A stretch of 64,000 nucleotides of DNA from Variovorax sp. E3 (GTDB taxonomy: Bacteria; Pseudomonadota; Gammaproteobacteria; Burkholderiales; Burkholderiaceae_C). The notes under the pieces were generated by a model. The model searched no databases, had not been told where the DNA came from, and saw nothing but the letters and a program-made list of their open reading frames with translations. This document shows positions 18,174-27,336 of this stretch, in pieces. Both the position numbers and the translations under genes were made by a program. How positions within the stretch are numbered: the first letter of the stretch is position 1; each line of letters opens with the position of its first letter. Location: contig NZ_MOWM01000017.1 of assembly GCF_016082275.1 (NCBI RefSeq), positions 1-64,000 on the forward strand, read 5' to 3'.

Positions 18174-18200
18174 TTCATGTCGCTTCAGGCTGGGTTCATG
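18174..18200. promoter_or_regulatory. Candidate response-regulator box, three phased direct repeats
   Basis: In the divergent spacer between the regulator and the first PAP2 gene, TTCATG (18174-18179), TTCAGG (18184-18189) and TTCATG (18195-18200) repeat with start-to-start spacing of 10 and 11 bases, one helical turn each. OmpR/PmrA-type regulators bind such phased direct repeats. The same two words recur, in opposite orientation, just before eptA. This makes autoregulation and control of the lipid A genes likely, though untested. Confidence 0.6.
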
Positions 18201-18245
18201 CCGCAAACGTAGGCTTGCGGCTGTTTTTCAGTCCTGCCTTCGTTC

Positions 18246-18950
18246 ATGACTCGTTCGCCGAATTTTCGCCTGGGGGTGCTGACCCTCTTTGCGCTGGCCG
18301 CATTGCTGGCTTGGGACGCAACCGGCTGGGACCTGGCGCTGGCGCGCCTGTCGGGCTCGCCCTTCGGGTTTGCGTGGCGCGAGAACCCCTTCATGGTCCA
18401 TGTCATGCATGAGGGCGCCCGCGACCTGAGCTGGGCGCTGGTCACGGCCCTGTTCGTGGCGATCCGTTGGCCGGTCGGCGTCCTGCGGCGCTTGAATACC
18501 GGCGACCGGGCGCAACTGGCGCTGACGGTGCTGGCCGCGGTGATTGCGGTCAGCGTGCTCAAGCACGCCAGCGACACCAGCTGCCCCTGGGACCTGAAGG
18601 AGTTCGGCGGCGTGGCGCGGTACGTGTCGCACTGGTCGTGGGGCGTGGCCGACGGCGGACCGGGCGGGTGCTTCCCGGCCGGCCATGCGTCCGCCGCCTT
18701 CGCCTATGTGGGCGCGTATTTCGTGCTGCGCCGGGCTTCGGCCCGCGCGGCGGCCATCTGGCTCGGCGTGGCGGTGGTCGCGGGGGTGGTGCTGGGCGTG
18801 TCGCAGCAGATCCGCGGCGCCCACTACATGAGCCACACCCTCTGGACCGGCTGGATCTGCTGGACGGTGGGCTTTGCCATCGACGTGGCGGTCACGCGCC
18901 TGCGATCGCATGTGCTGAAGCCGGCAGTGCCCGCCCATGCAGGGTCTTGA
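18246..18950 (+). CDS. PAP2-family membrane phosphatase (first of two)
   Basis: A 234-residue protein with about six membrane segments. PAP2 motif 1 reads LKHASDTSCPWDL, motif 2 GGCFPAGHASAAFAY and motif 3 SQQIRGAHYMSHTLWTGW. The pattern is that of PAP2 enzymes, but the usual Arg of motif 1 (KxxxxxxRP) is Cys and the Asp of motif 3 is His. These changes are seen in a recognisable subgroup of proteobacterial envelope phosphatases, so it may act on lipid A, phosphatidylglycerophosphate or undecaprenyl pyrophosphate. It overlaps the next PAP2 gene by 14 bases and follows the candidate regulator box. Confidence 0.85.
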   Translation: MTRSPNFRLGVLTLFALAALLAWDATGWDLALARLSGSPFGFAWRENPFMVHVMHEGARDLSWALVTALFVAIRWPVGVLRRLNTGDRAQLALTVLAAVIAVSVLKHASDTSCPWDLKEFGGVARYVSHWSWGVADGGPGGCFPAGHASAAFAYVGAYFVLRRASARAAAIWLGVAVVAGVVLGVSQQIRGAHYMSHTLWTGWICWTVGFAIDVAVTRLRSHVLKPAVPAHAGS

Positions 18951-19506
18951 CGCCGCCCTGTTCGGGCTGGTCAATGCGGGCCCCTCAGTGCCCGCATGGA
19001 GCCTGAGTTTCGCAAGCTTCGCCTCCGACTTCCTGCCCGCGCTGCTGGCGCTGGTCATGGGCGCCGGCGCGCTGGTCGACCGGCGTTGGCGCCACGCTTT
19101 CTTCACCGCGATGATCAGTGTTCTGGCCGTCTGGCTGATCGTGAACGCGATTCGCGGGCTGTTCCCGATGCCCCGGCCCGCCTTCTACGGCCTGGGCATC
19201 CAGTGGGTGCCGCAGGGCGCCCGGCCGGGTTTCCCGAGCCTGCACGCGGCCGGCACCTTCGCCGCCGCCTTCTCGCTGTGGTGCCTGCCCTGGCGCGCGC
19301 CCATGCTGGCGGCGCTGGCGCTGGCCGCCACGGTGGCGTGGAGCCGCCTGTACCTGGGGCTGCACTTTCCTTCCGACGTGGTCGCGGCGGCCATGCTCGG
19401 CGCGCTGGTGTCGATCGTGGTGGAGCGCGGCATCAGCCGGCCGCTGGGTTTCCGTGTCGCGCCGGTGCCGATTGCGCGGCCAAGATCGCGGGTGCGGCGA
19501 GCCTGA
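18937..19506 (+). CDS. PAP2-family membrane phosphatase (second of two)
   Basis: A 189-residue protein with about five membrane segments and near-canonical PAP2 motifs. Motif 1 is RGLFPMPRPAF (Arg for the usual Lys), motif 2 is GFPSLHAAGTFAAAF, and motif 3 is SRLYLGLHFPSDVVAAAMLG with the nucleophile-assisting His and Asp. It resembles BcrC-type undecaprenyl pyrophosphate phosphatases and lipid A phosphatases. It overlaps the preceding PAP2 gene, and its stop lies inside the candidate regulator box of eptA. Confidence 0.85.
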   Translation: MQGLDAALFGLVNAGPSVPAWSLSFASFASDFLPALLALVMGAGALVDRRWRHAFFTAMISVLAVWLIVNAIRGLFPMPRPAFYGLGIQWVPQGARPGFPSLHAAGTFAAAFSLWCLPWRAPMLAALALAATVAWSRLYLGLHFPSDVVAAAMLGALVSIVVERGISRPLGFRVAPVPIARPRSRVRRA

Positions 19507-19531
19507 ACCAGACATGAACGGGTGATTCAGG
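19502..19531. promoter_or_regulatory. Candidate response-regulator box before eptA
   Basis: Read on the minus strand, TTCATG (19518-19513) and TTCAGG (19507-19502) are 11 bases apart, the same words and spacing as in the box at 18174-18200. A third TTCAGG lies on the plus strand at 19526-19531. TATCTT at 19533-19538 could serve as a -10 element. The box supports an eptA-specific promoter under the adjacent two-component system, in addition to read-through from the PAP2 genes. Confidence 0.5.
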
Positions 19532-19563
19532 CTATCTTCAGACACTCTTCCTACATTAGTTGG

Positions 19564-21315
19564 ATGTCTGTTTTGCGCATTGATCCGGTACCTGCTTCAC
19601 AAGGGAATTTCTCCGAGTCCGACTCGCTGCTGAACGCACCACCGGCGCCGCCGTGGACGCGTTTCAACCAGTGGCTCGGGCGACCCCGCTCCGCGGGGAC
19701 AGTCGTCGCGTGGCTGAGCCTGTACCTCGTGCTCACCACCAACTGGCCGCTGTGGAACGAACTGGCCCGCATCGGCGGCGGCCCCAGCACCTACCTGTCC
19801 ACCATCGCGGCCATGAGCCTGCTCACTCTGTGCGGCTCGGTGGCCATTCTGTCGTTCACCGCCTGGTCGCGCTGGATGAAGCCCGTGTGGCTGGCCGTGG
19901 TCGTGCTGGCGGCGGTGGTCCAGCACTACATGCTCGCGTACCGCGTGGTGATGGACCCGACCATGATCGCCAACGCGCTGCAGACCGACCCCAACGAGGC
20001 GCGCGACCTGATGAGTTGGCGCATGGCCTTCAACGTGCTGGTGGTGACGCTGCCCGCGGCCCTGGTGCTGTGGCGCGTGCGCATTCTGCCGATGGGCTTT
20101 CTCTCCAAGCTCTGGCGCAACGCCTTGCTGCTGGTGCTGTCGGTGGTGGTGGCCCTGGGCACGGTCGTGGCCATGAACCGCGAGCTGGCGCCGCTGATGC
20201 GCAACAACGTGCACCTGCGCTACATGATGAACCCCATCGCGAGCCTCTACTCGGCCGGCTCGCTGTTCATCAAGCCGATGTTCAAGCGCAGCGGCAAGCT
20301 GATTCCGATCACCGCCGGCACGGCGCTGGGCACGAGCTACGCCGCGCAGACCCGGCCGCCGCTGTTCGTGGTGGTGGTGGGCGAGACGGCCCGCGCCGAC
20401 CACTTCGCCCTCAACGGCTATGCCCGCGACACCACGCCCGAACTGGCCAAGCGCGGCGTGCTGAGCTACCGCGAGGTGCGCTCGTGCGGCACCAACACGC
20501 TGGCCTCGGTGCCGTGCATGTTCTCGCCGCTGGGCAAGGAAGGCTACGAGTCGCGCAAGGACGACTACGAAACCCTGGTCGACGTGCTGCAGGCCGCCGG
20601 TCTGGCCGTGTTCTGGCTCGACAACCAGGCCGGCTGCAAGGGCGTGTGCGAGCGCATTCCGAATGCGTCGGCCTTCGTCGGGCTCGACGCCGCCACCAAG
20701 AAGGCGCTGTGCGACGGCGACGAGTGCCTCGATGACGTGATGCTCAAGGGCCTCGACGAGCGCATCGCCGCGCTGCCGGCCGAGCGGCGCGCCAAGGGCA
20801 TCGTGCTGGTCATGCACCAGATGGGCAGCCACGGCCCGGCCTATTACAAGCGCTCGGCGCCCGACGTGAAGCGCTTCCTGCCCGAGTGCAAGACCAACGC
20901 GCTGGCCGAGTGCGGCCATGCCGAGCTGATGAACGTCTACGACAACTCGATCGTGCAGACCGACCGCTTCCTTGCCCAGACCATCGACTGGCTCAAGACC
21001 CAGTCGAAGCAGTACGACCCGGCGCTGCTGTACGTCAGCGACCACGGCGAATCGCTGGGCGAGTACGGCCTGTTCCTGCACGGCGTGCCGTACAGCTTCG
21101 CGCCCGAGGCGCAGAAGCACGTGCCCATGGTCACGTGGTTCAGCGACGGCATGAGCCAGCGGCGCAAGCTCTCGCGTTCGTGCATGGAGGCGGGGCTCGA
21201 CGCGCCGCTCACGCACGACAACCTGTACCACACGGTGCTGGGCGTGATGGACGTGACCACGCCGACCTACAAGCCCGCGCTGGACGCGCTCGCGTCCTGC
21301 CGCGCGAAGGGCTGA
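19564..21315 (+). CDS. eptA: Lipid A phosphoethanolamine transferase EptA
   Basis: EptA moves phosphoethanolamine from phosphatidylethanolamine to lipid A phosphates at the periplasmic face, lowering surface charge and polymyxin binding. The 583-residue protein has five N-terminal membrane segments (residues about 40-200) and a periplasmic sulfatase-fold domain. Metal and catalytic residues are visible: Glu in VVVGETARADHFALNGY, the nucleophile Thr in SCGTNTLASVPCMFS, and Asp-His in YVSDHGESLGEYGLFLHG. I use the ATG at 19564; a GTG at 19522 would place the start inside the candidate regulator box. It ends the PAP2-PAP2-eptA run. Confidence 0.93.
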   Translation: MSVLRIDPVPASQGNFSESDSLLNAPPAPPWTRFNQWLGRPRSAGTVVAWLSLYLVLTTNWPLWNELARIGGGPSTYLSTIAAMSLLTLCGSVAILSFTAWSRWMKPVWLAVVVLAAVVQHYMLAYRVVMDPTMIANALQTDPNEARDLMSWRMAFNVLVVTLPAALVLWRVRILPMGFLSKLWRNALLLVLSVVVALGTVVAMNRELAPLMRNNVHLRYMMNPIASLYSAGSLFIKPMFKRSGKLIPITAGTALGTSYAAQTRPPLFVVVVGETARADHFALNGYARDTTPELAKRGVLSYREVRSCGTNTLASVPCMFSPLGKEGYESRKDDYETLVDVLQAAGLAVFWLDNQAGCKGVCERIPNASAFVGLDAATKKALCDGDECLDDVMLKGLDERIAALPAERRAKGIVLVMHQMGSHGPAYYKRSAPDVKRFLPECKTNALAECGHAELMNVYDNSIVQTDRFLAQTIDWLKTQSKQYDPALLYVSDHGESLGEYGLFLHGVPYSFAPEAQKHVPMVTWFSDGMSQRRKLSRSCMEAGLDAPLTHDNLYHTVLGVMDVTTPTYKPALDALASCRAKG

Positions 21316-21340
21316 GTTCGGTCGTTGCTGGCGCGGTGAC

Positions 21341-21358
21341 GGGGCGTGCCCACGCCCC
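21341..21358. terminator. Hairpin between convergent eptA and the AhpD-like gene
   Basis: GGGGCGTG-CC-CACGCCCC is a perfect eight-base-pair stem in the short spacer between two convergent genes. No T run follows on either strand, so it is at best a weak or Rho-assisted terminator. Confidence 0.4.
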
Positions 21359-21382
21359 GCACTCGCGCTCCGTGCCCGGGGC

Positions 21383-21964
21383 CTACTTCTTCTCGCGAGG
21401 CAGGCGCCCCATCAGGAAGAACTCGTTGTTCGGCTGCATGCCGCTGAAGCTGGCCAGGCGGTTGCTCAGGCCGAAGAAGGCGGTGATGGCCGCGATGTCC
21501 CAGATGTCCTCGTCGTCGAAGCCGTGGGCGTGCAGCGGTGGAAAGTCGCTGTCGTCGATCTCGTGCGAGCGGTCGCAGACCTTCATCGCAAAGTCGAGCA
21601 TCGCGCGCTGGCGCGGCGTGATGTCGGCCTTGCGGTAGTTCACCGCCACCTGGTCGGCCACCAGCGGCTTCTTCTCGTAGATGCGCAGCAGCGCGCCGTG
21701 CGCCACCACGCAGTACAGGCACCGGTTGGCCGCGCTGGTGGTGGTGACGATCATCTCGCGGTCGCCCTTGGTGAGCGAGCCTTCTTCCTTGAGCATCAGC
21801 GCGTCGTGGTACGCGAAGAAGGCGCGCCACTCGGCCGGGCGGCGCGCCAGGCCGAGGAACACGTTGGGCACGAAGCCGGCCTTTTCCTGCACCGCAAGAA
21901 TCTGGGTGCGGATGTCCTCCGGCAGGTCCTTGAGCTCGGCGAGCGGGTAGCGAGGGGTTGTCAT
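21383..21964 (-). CDS. Peroxidase-related protein, AhpD/carboxymuconolactone decarboxylase fold
   Basis: A 193-residue protein with the AhpD-like redox motif CLYCVVAHGALLR near residue 82 (Cys-x-x-Cys followed by His), preceded by SLTKGDREMIVTTTSAANR and followed by RQRAMLDFAMKV. This matches the uncharacterised peroxidase-related family. The two Cys and the His would act in peroxide reduction with a thiol partner not encoded nearby. The start is the ATG at 21964 (MTTPRYPLAELKDLP). The frame extends upstream to 22033, without a better ribosome site. Confidence 0.88.
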   Translation of the reverse strand: MTTPRYPLAELKDLPEDIRTQILAVQEKAGFVPNVFLGLARRPAEWRAFFAYHDALMLKEEGSLTKGDREMIVTTTSAANRCLYCVVAHGALLRIYEKKPLVADQVAVNYRKADITPRQRAMLDFAMKVCDRSHEIDDSDFPPLHAHGFDDEDIWDIAAITAFFGLSNRLASFSGMQPNNEFFLMGRLPREKK

Positions 21965-22082
21965 GTCGTCTCCTGTGTGGTCGTTGGGTTGCCGGGTGCC
22001 TTCGAAAGCATTCTGAAAGCCGCCGCGCCGCATCCATCATAGGCAAGCCGCTTTCCTACATGGACCGGCGCGCGTCGCCGCC

Positions 22083-22883
22083 ATGATGAACGCTCGCACA
22101 ACAACAGGCGGCGCCCACGTCGCACACAACGCGATGAAAGACGAGTCGTACCCCGACCGGCGGGGCTTCCTGCGCCGCTCCATTGCCATCGTGCCGGCCG
22201 CCACGGCCTTCGGCGCCGGCGGCATCACCGGCGTGACGCTGGCGCAGCCCGCCACACCACCGGCTCCCGCACCCAACCCCGCCGCGGCGGCGCCGCCCGG
22301 CACCCCCTACACACCCGTGTACTTCAACGCCGCCGAGTGGGTCTTCGTGCAGGCCGCGGTGGCCCGGCTCATTCCTTCCGACGACACCGGCCCCGGCGCC
22401 ATCGAGGCCGGCGTGCCCGAGTTCATCGACCGGCAGATGGAAGGCGCCTTCGGCCACGCCGCCACCTGGTACATGCAGGGGCCGTTCGTCGAGGTGTCGC
22501 CGTTGTTCGGCTACCAGAAGAAGATGCCGCCGCGCGAGGTGTACCGCGCGGGCATCGCGGCGGTCGACGCCTACAGCCGCAAGCAGTTTGCCGGCAAGGT
22601 CTTCGCACAGCTCGAGGCCGCGCAGCAGGACGAGGTGCTCAAGGGCCTGGAGGGCGGCGGCATCGTGCTCGACGGCGTGGGCGCGACCGACTTCTTCGGC
22701 TTCCTGCTGCAGAACACCAAGGAGGGCTACTTCAGCGACCCCATCCACGGCGGCAACAAGAACGCCGCCGCCTGGAAGATGATCGGCTTCCCCGGCGCGC
22801 GTGCCGACTACGCCGACTGGGTCGACCGCCCCGGCGTCAAGTACAACCTGCCGCCGGTGAGCATCGCCGGCCCGCAGGGCTGA
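22083..22883 (+). CDS. Gluconate 2-dehydrogenase-type gamma subunit (Tat-exported)
   Basis: A 266-residue protein with a twin-arginine signal (DRRGFLRRSIAIVPAATAFG) and the subunit-3 pattern FNAAEWVFVQAAVARLIPSD, then GVPEFIDRQMEGAFG and GVGATDFFGFLLQNTKEGYF. In FAD-dependent gluconate, sorbitol and glucose dehydrogenases this small subunit is needed for maturation and Tat export of the catalytic subunit. The start could be 22083, 22086 or 22134; the last gives the most typical Tat leader. It precedes the GMC subunit by 13 bases. Confidence 0.9.
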   Translation: MMNARTTTGGAHVAHNAMKDESYPDRRGFLRRSIAIVPAATAFGAGGITGVTLAQPATPPAPAPNPAAAAPPGTPYTPVYFNAAEWVFVQAAVARLIPSDDTGPGAIEAGVPEFIDRQMEGAFGHAATWYMQGPFVEVSPLFGYQKKMPPREVYRAGIAAVDAYSRKQFAGKVFAQLEAAQQDEVLKGLEGGGIVLDGVGATDFFGFLLQNTKEGYFSDPIHGGNKNAAAWKMIGFPGARADYADWVDRPGVKYNLPPVSIAGPQG

Positions 22884-22896
22884 GGAGGGCGGCGAC

Positions 22897-24667
22897 ATGG
22901 CAAACATCAAGAAGCCCGGCGTCGACGCGGTGCTGGTCGGCTTCGGCTGGACCGGCGCCATCATGGGCATCGAGCTCACGGCCGCCGGCCTGAAGGTGCT
23001 GGCGCTGGAGCGCGGCGAGAACCGCGACACGCAACCCGACTTCGCCTACCCGCGCATCACCGACGAACTGAGCTACGGCATTCGCGGCAAGCTGTTCCAG
23101 AACCTCTCGCGCGAGACCGTGACCATCCGCCACACGCCGGCTGAAATTGCAGTGCCGTACCGGCAGCTTGCGTCCTTTTTGCCCGGCGACGGCGTGGGCG
23201 GCGCGGGCGTGCACTGGAACGGCCACCACTGGCGCGCGCTGCCCAGCGACCTGCGCATTCGCAGCAGCTACGAAGAGCGCTACGGCAAGAAGTTCATTCC
23301 CGAGGGCATGACCATCCAGGACTTCGGCGTGAGCTACGAAGAGCTGGAACCGCACTTCGACCAGTTCGAAAAGATCTGCGGCACCTCGGGCAAGGCCGGC
23401 AACATCGGCGGCAAGATCCAGCCTGGCGGCAACCCCTTCGAGGGCGCGCGCGCCAACGAATTCCCGCTGCCGCCGCTGGCCTCGGTCAACAGCGCCAGGC
23501 TGTTCGAGAAGGCCGCGCGCGACCTCGGCTACCACCCGTTTCCGCAGGCCGCCGCCAACGCCTCGCGCGCCTACACCAACCCGCATGGCGCGCAGCTCGG
23601 GCCGTGCAACTTCTGCGGCTTCTGCGAGCGCTACGGCTGCTACATGTACTCCAAGGCCTCGCCGCAGACCACGCTGCTGCCGGTGCTGATGAAGCGGCCC
23701 AACTTCGAGCTGCGCACCCGCTCGCACGTGCTGCGCGTGAACATGTCGCCCGACGGCAAGCGCGCCACCGGCGTGACCTACATCGACGCCCAGGGCAACG
23801 AAGTGGAGCAGCCGGCCGACCTGGTGGTGCTGTGCGCCTATCAATTCCACAACGTGCGATTGCTGCTGTTGTCGAACATCGGCAAGAAGTACGACCCGGC
23901 CACGGGCGAGGGCGTGGTCGGCCGCAACTACGCCTACCAGCTCAACGGCGGCGCCAGCCTGTTCTTCGACAAGGACCAGCCGATGAACCCCTTCGTCGCG
24001 CGGGCGCCAGCGGCTCGGTGATCGACGACTTCGACGGCGACAACTTCGACCACGGCCCGCTCGGCTTCGTGGGCGGCGCCAGCATCAACTGCATCAACAC
24101 CGGTGGCCGGCCGATCCAGCAGCTGAGCCTGCGCCCGGCACGCCGAGCTGGGGCGCGGGCTGGAAGAAGGCCGCGAAGGAAAACTACCTCTACCAGGCCG
24201 GCGTGGGCAGCCAAGGCTCGGTGATGGCCTACCGCGACAACTACCTGGACCTCGACCCGACCTACAAGGACGTGCACGGCCAGCCGCTGTTGCGCATGAC
24301 CTTCGACTGGAAGGCCAACGACCTGGCCATGACGCAGTTCATCGGCGCCAAGGTCGAGCAGATCGCGCGGGCCATGGGGCCGAAGCAGCTGAAGATGAAC
24401 TTCCAGAAGGCCGGCGCGCACTACGACGTGCGCTACTACCAGTCGACCCACAACACCGGCGGCGCCCCGATGGGCACCGACCCGACCACCAGCGCCGTCA
24501 ACCGCTTCCTGCAGGTGTGGGACGTGCCCAATGTGTTCGTGATGGGTGCGAGCGCCTTCCCGCAGAACTTCGGCTACAACCCGACGGGCATGGTGGGCGC
24601 GCTGGCGTACTGGTCGGCCAAGGCGATCCGCGAGCGCTACCTGGCGAACCCGGGAGCGCTGGCATGA
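22897..24667 (+). CDS. GMC-family FAD dehydrogenase catalytic subunit (two apparent frameshifts)
   Basis: The large subunit of a membrane-associated sugar or polyol dehydrogenase, about 590 residues after repair. The FAD-binding start is VLVGFGWTGAIMGIELTAAG. GDGVGGAGVHWNGHHWRALP and the catalytic-His region YYQSTHNTGGAPMGTDP are typical GMC elements, and the end NVFVMGASAFPQNFGYNP closes the FAD site. The Cys-rich segment GPCNFCGFCERYGCYMYSKA resembles the 3Fe-4S site of bacterial FAD-glucose dehydrogenases. Breaks near 24000 (after NPFVA) and 24133 (CCC run) are each repaired by one base. It is exported with the gamma subunit and passes electrons to the cytochrome encoded next (ATGA overlap). 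The substrate is unknown. Confidence 0.92.
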
Positions 24668-26058
24668 GCGCGCGCCGTGCATCTCGTGTCTATGGCGGCG
24701 CGGCGGCGGCCGTCGTGCTGCTGTGCGCCGGGGCCTGGGCCGTGGCGCAGAAGGCGGATGCGCCCTCGGCTGCTTCAGCGCCCGCGGCGGTGAATGCGAC
24801 GCCGCCCGCCGCATCCACCGACCCCGTGCTGGAGCACGGCCGTTACCTGGCGCGCGCGGGCGACTGCGTCAGCTGCCACACCGCGCCCGGCAAGCCGGCC
24901 TTCGGCGGCGGCCTCCCGATGAAGACGCCGTTCGGCACCATCGTCTCGACCAACATCACGCCCGACCCCGAGGCCGGCATCGGCGGCTACACCGAAGCCG
25001 AGTTCGCGCGCGCGCTGCGCGAAGGCATCGCCAAGGACGGCCACCACCTCTACCCGGCCATGCCGTACCCGTCGTTCGCCCGTGTGAACGACGAGGACAT
25101 GCACGCGCTCTTCATCTTCTTTCGCAACGGCGTGCAGCCTGTCGCGCAGAAGCCGCCTGCCACCGACCTGCCGTGGCCCTTCAGCATGCGCGGGCTGATG
25201 GTCGGCTGGAACTGGCTCTACCTGGACAAGGGCGTCTACCAGGGCGAGACCGCGCGCAGCGCCGAGTGGAACCGCGGCGCCTACCTCGTGCAGGGGCTGG
25301 GCCATTGCGGCGACTGCCACACGCCGCGCAGCATGCTCGGCGGCGTCAAGGCGGCCAGCGACCGCAAGGGCGAGGTGTTCCTGTCGGGCGCGGTCATCGA
25401 CGGCTGGTATGCGCAGCCCTTGCGCCACACCGACCGCCCGACCATGGCGCAGTGGTCGTCCGAAGACATCGTGCAGTACCTGCAGACCGGGCGCACCGGC
25501 CACACGGCCGCCTTCGGGGCGATGGTCGACGTGGTGCAGAACAGCACGCAGCACCTGTCGACGCAAGACCTGCAGGCGGTGGCGAGCTATCTGCAATCGC
25601 TGGGCGCCAAGGCCGGCGAGCCGGCCGGGCCGTCGCAGGCGTCGCTGGTCGCCGCCGCGCCGCAGCATCCAACGGCGCTCGCGCTGCGCAACGGCACGGT
25701 CGAGGGCAACAGCGGAGCGATGGTCTACCTGAACAACTGCAACGCCTGCCACCGCTCCGACGGCACGGGGGCGAACAAGACCTTCCCGGCGCTCGCCGGC
25801 AACAGCGTGGTGAACGCCAAGGACCCGACCTCGCTGATCCGCCTGGTGCTCGCCGGCGCCACCATGCCGAGCACCGCGAAGGCGCCGTCGCCCATCACCA
25901 TGCCCGACTTCGGCTGGCGCCTGACCGATGCCGACGTGGCCAGCGTGCTGAGCTTCGCGCGCTCGAGCTGGGGCAACCAGGGCGGGGCCGTGACGGCGGC
26001 GGAGGTGGCCAAGGTGCGCGATTCGCTCAAGCCGGTGGCGACGGCGAAGGCGCCCTGA
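24664..26058 (+). CDS. Tri-haem cytochrome c subunit of the GMC dehydrogenase
   Basis: A 464-residue periplasmic cytochrome with an N-terminal signal/anchor (YGGAAAAVVLLCAGAWAVAQ) and three haem-binding motifs: CVSCH near residue 66, CGDCH near 215 and CNACH near 360. Length and spacing match the cytochrome subunit of gluconate/alcohol/sorbitol dehydrogenases, which carries electrons from the FAD subunit to ubiquinone. Its ATG overlaps the stop of the catalytic subunit, so the three genes 22083-26058 form one unit. Confidence 0.94.
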   Translation: MSARRASRVYGGAAAAVVLLCAGAWAVAQKADAPSAASAPAAVNATPPAASTDPVLEHGRYLARAGDCVSCHTAPGKPAFGGGLPMKTPFGTIVSTNITPDPEAGIGGYTEAEFARALREGIAKDGHHLYPAMPYPSFARVNDEDMHALFIFFRNGVQPVAQKPPATDLPWPFSMRGLMVGWNWLYLDKGVYQGETARSAEWNRGAYLVQGLGHCGDCHTPRSMLGGVKAASDRKGEVFLSGAVIDGWYAQPLRHTDRPTMAQWSSEDIVQYLQTGRTGHTAAFGAMVDVVQNSTQHLSTQDLQAVASYLQSLGAKAGEPAGPSQASLVAAAPQHPTALALRNGTVEGNSGAMVYLNNCNACHRSDGTGANKTFPALAGNSVVNAKDPTSLIRLVLAGATMPSTAKAPSPITMPDFGWRLTDADVASVLSFARSSWGNQGGAVTAAEVAKVRDSLKPVATAKAP

Positions 26059-26073
26059 ACGCGCCCCGCGCGC

Positions 26074-27336
26074 CTACTTCAGCGCCTTGCCCTGCGTCGC
26101 GCCGAGCGGCGTGTGCAACTGCGACGTCACCCACGAACCGGTGTTGTCGTCGCGGCCCTGCAGCAGGTAGCGCGTGTCGGCCTTGCCGTGGTTCTGCACG
26201 GCCATGGCCGAGAACTTGCCGATGTCGGTCTTCGGATCGCGCAGGCGGTTGACGATCAGCACCTTCTTCGTGTCGGGGAAGTCGGCCATCATGTTCTGGT
26301 CGCCTTCGCTGTCGCCGGCCACGAAGCTCGGGCCGTAGCCGTACTTGCTCACCAGGAAGCGGCGGATGTTCTTGGTCTTGCCGGGGCCCTGGGTCTGGTC
26401 GTAGCCGCGGCGGAACTCGGGCTGGATCACGCCGTTGGCGTCGCGCTCCAGCTCCATGGCCAGCACGCGATCGGCCGGGTTGTTGTAGCCGAAGGCGGGG
26501 TTCGACGAGATTTCCCTGATCACGTCGACGAACGACGCCGAGCACACCCACACGTCGAAGCCCGCGTTGCGAAAGGCCGCGTACAGCTCCTGCATTTCGG
26601 GCTGCAGGCGCAGGCCGTTCTTCCAGCTCACCGACACCACGCCCGCACGGCCCGGCAGCGCGGCCGGCGAGGTCCACTTGACCTTGGCCACCGGCTCCTT
26701 CAGCTGCCACGCCACCGTGTCGGCCGTGAGCTTGCGCACCTGCGCCTCGGTCATGCCGGCGAACAGGTATGTCACCCACGGGTAGGCGGTGTCGTGGTCG
26801 AAGGTGTCGCCGATGGCTTCGTAGAGATAGCGCACCTTGGTGATGAAGGCGCCGTAGTTCGGGCTCATGGCCACCACCGCCAGCGGCTGGTCGCCCTTCA
26901 GGCCCTTGTAGTTCTGGTAGAGCCAGGTGTAGCTGGCAACGATGTCGGGCACCACGAGGTCGATGTTGACCGGCTGGCCCGCCGCGTTGTTGTACGCGGG
27001 CAGGAAGTCTTTCTTCGGGATGTTCTTGCGCAGCGCCGTCTCGAGCTGCGCGGGCGTGGCGCCGAACACGAGGTTCTCGAGCTGGTAGATCAGCGAGGCC
27101 TCTTCGATGTCGAGGAAGACGCTGGTGTTGTCCCAGTCGAACACCACGTACGGCGGCTTGGCGGCGTTGTAGCCGGGGCTGCCCTTGCCCTGGCTGGCGA
27201 TCAGTCCTTCGATCTGCGCGCGGTTGAAGGCGTCCCAGTGGCCGGGCGTCAGGCCCTGGGCGGGCGAGAGGCTGGCGCAGCCGGCGGTGACAAGGGCGGC
27301 TGCGATCGGCGTGAGAAGGACGAGGCGACGTTGCAT
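26074..27336 (-). CDS. HAD-superfamily phosphatase lipoprotein, phosphorylcholine-phosphatase like
   Basis: A 420-residue protein with a lipoprotein signal (LVLLTPIAAALVTAGCAS, lipobox Cys at about residue 20). The HAD nucleophile motif is VVFDWDNTSVFLDIEEASLI, motif II VWVCSASFVDVI, and the Lys and acidic motifs are KYGYGPSFVAGDSEGDQNMM. The pattern resembles PchP of pseudomonads, which removes phosphate from phosphorylcholine and phosphorylethanolamine in the periplasm. The adjacent ethanolamine operon makes phosphorylethanolamine an attractive substrate, but that is inference. It is convergent with the cytochrome gene. Confidence 0.85.
   Translation of the reverse strand: MQRRLVLLTPIAAALVTAGCASLSPAQGLTPGHWDAFNRAQIEGLIASQGKGSPGYNAAKPPYVVFDWDNTSVFLDIEEASLIYQLENLVFGATPAQLETALRKNIPKKDFLPAYNNAAGQPVNIDLVVPDIVASYTWLYQNYKGLKGDQPLAVVAMSPNYGAFITKVRYLYEAIGDTFDHDTAYPWVTYLFAGMTEAQVRKLTADTVAWQLKEPVAKVKWTSPAALPGRAGVVSVSWKNGLRLQPEMQELYAAFRNAGFDVWVCSASFVDVIREISSNPAFGYNNPADRVLAMELERDANGVIQPEFRRGYDQTQGPGKTKNIRRFLVSKYGYGPSFVAGDSEGDQNMMADFPDTKKVLIVNRLRDPKTDIGKFSAMAVQNHGKADTRYLLQGRDDNTGSWVTSQLHTPLGATQGKALK

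Noticed and set aside
22897..24667. Calling the frame-broken genes pseudogenes
   Set aside because: All breaks are single-base losses in G/C-rich context, with full conservation on both sides and intact operon partners. Sequence error is the simpler explanation.
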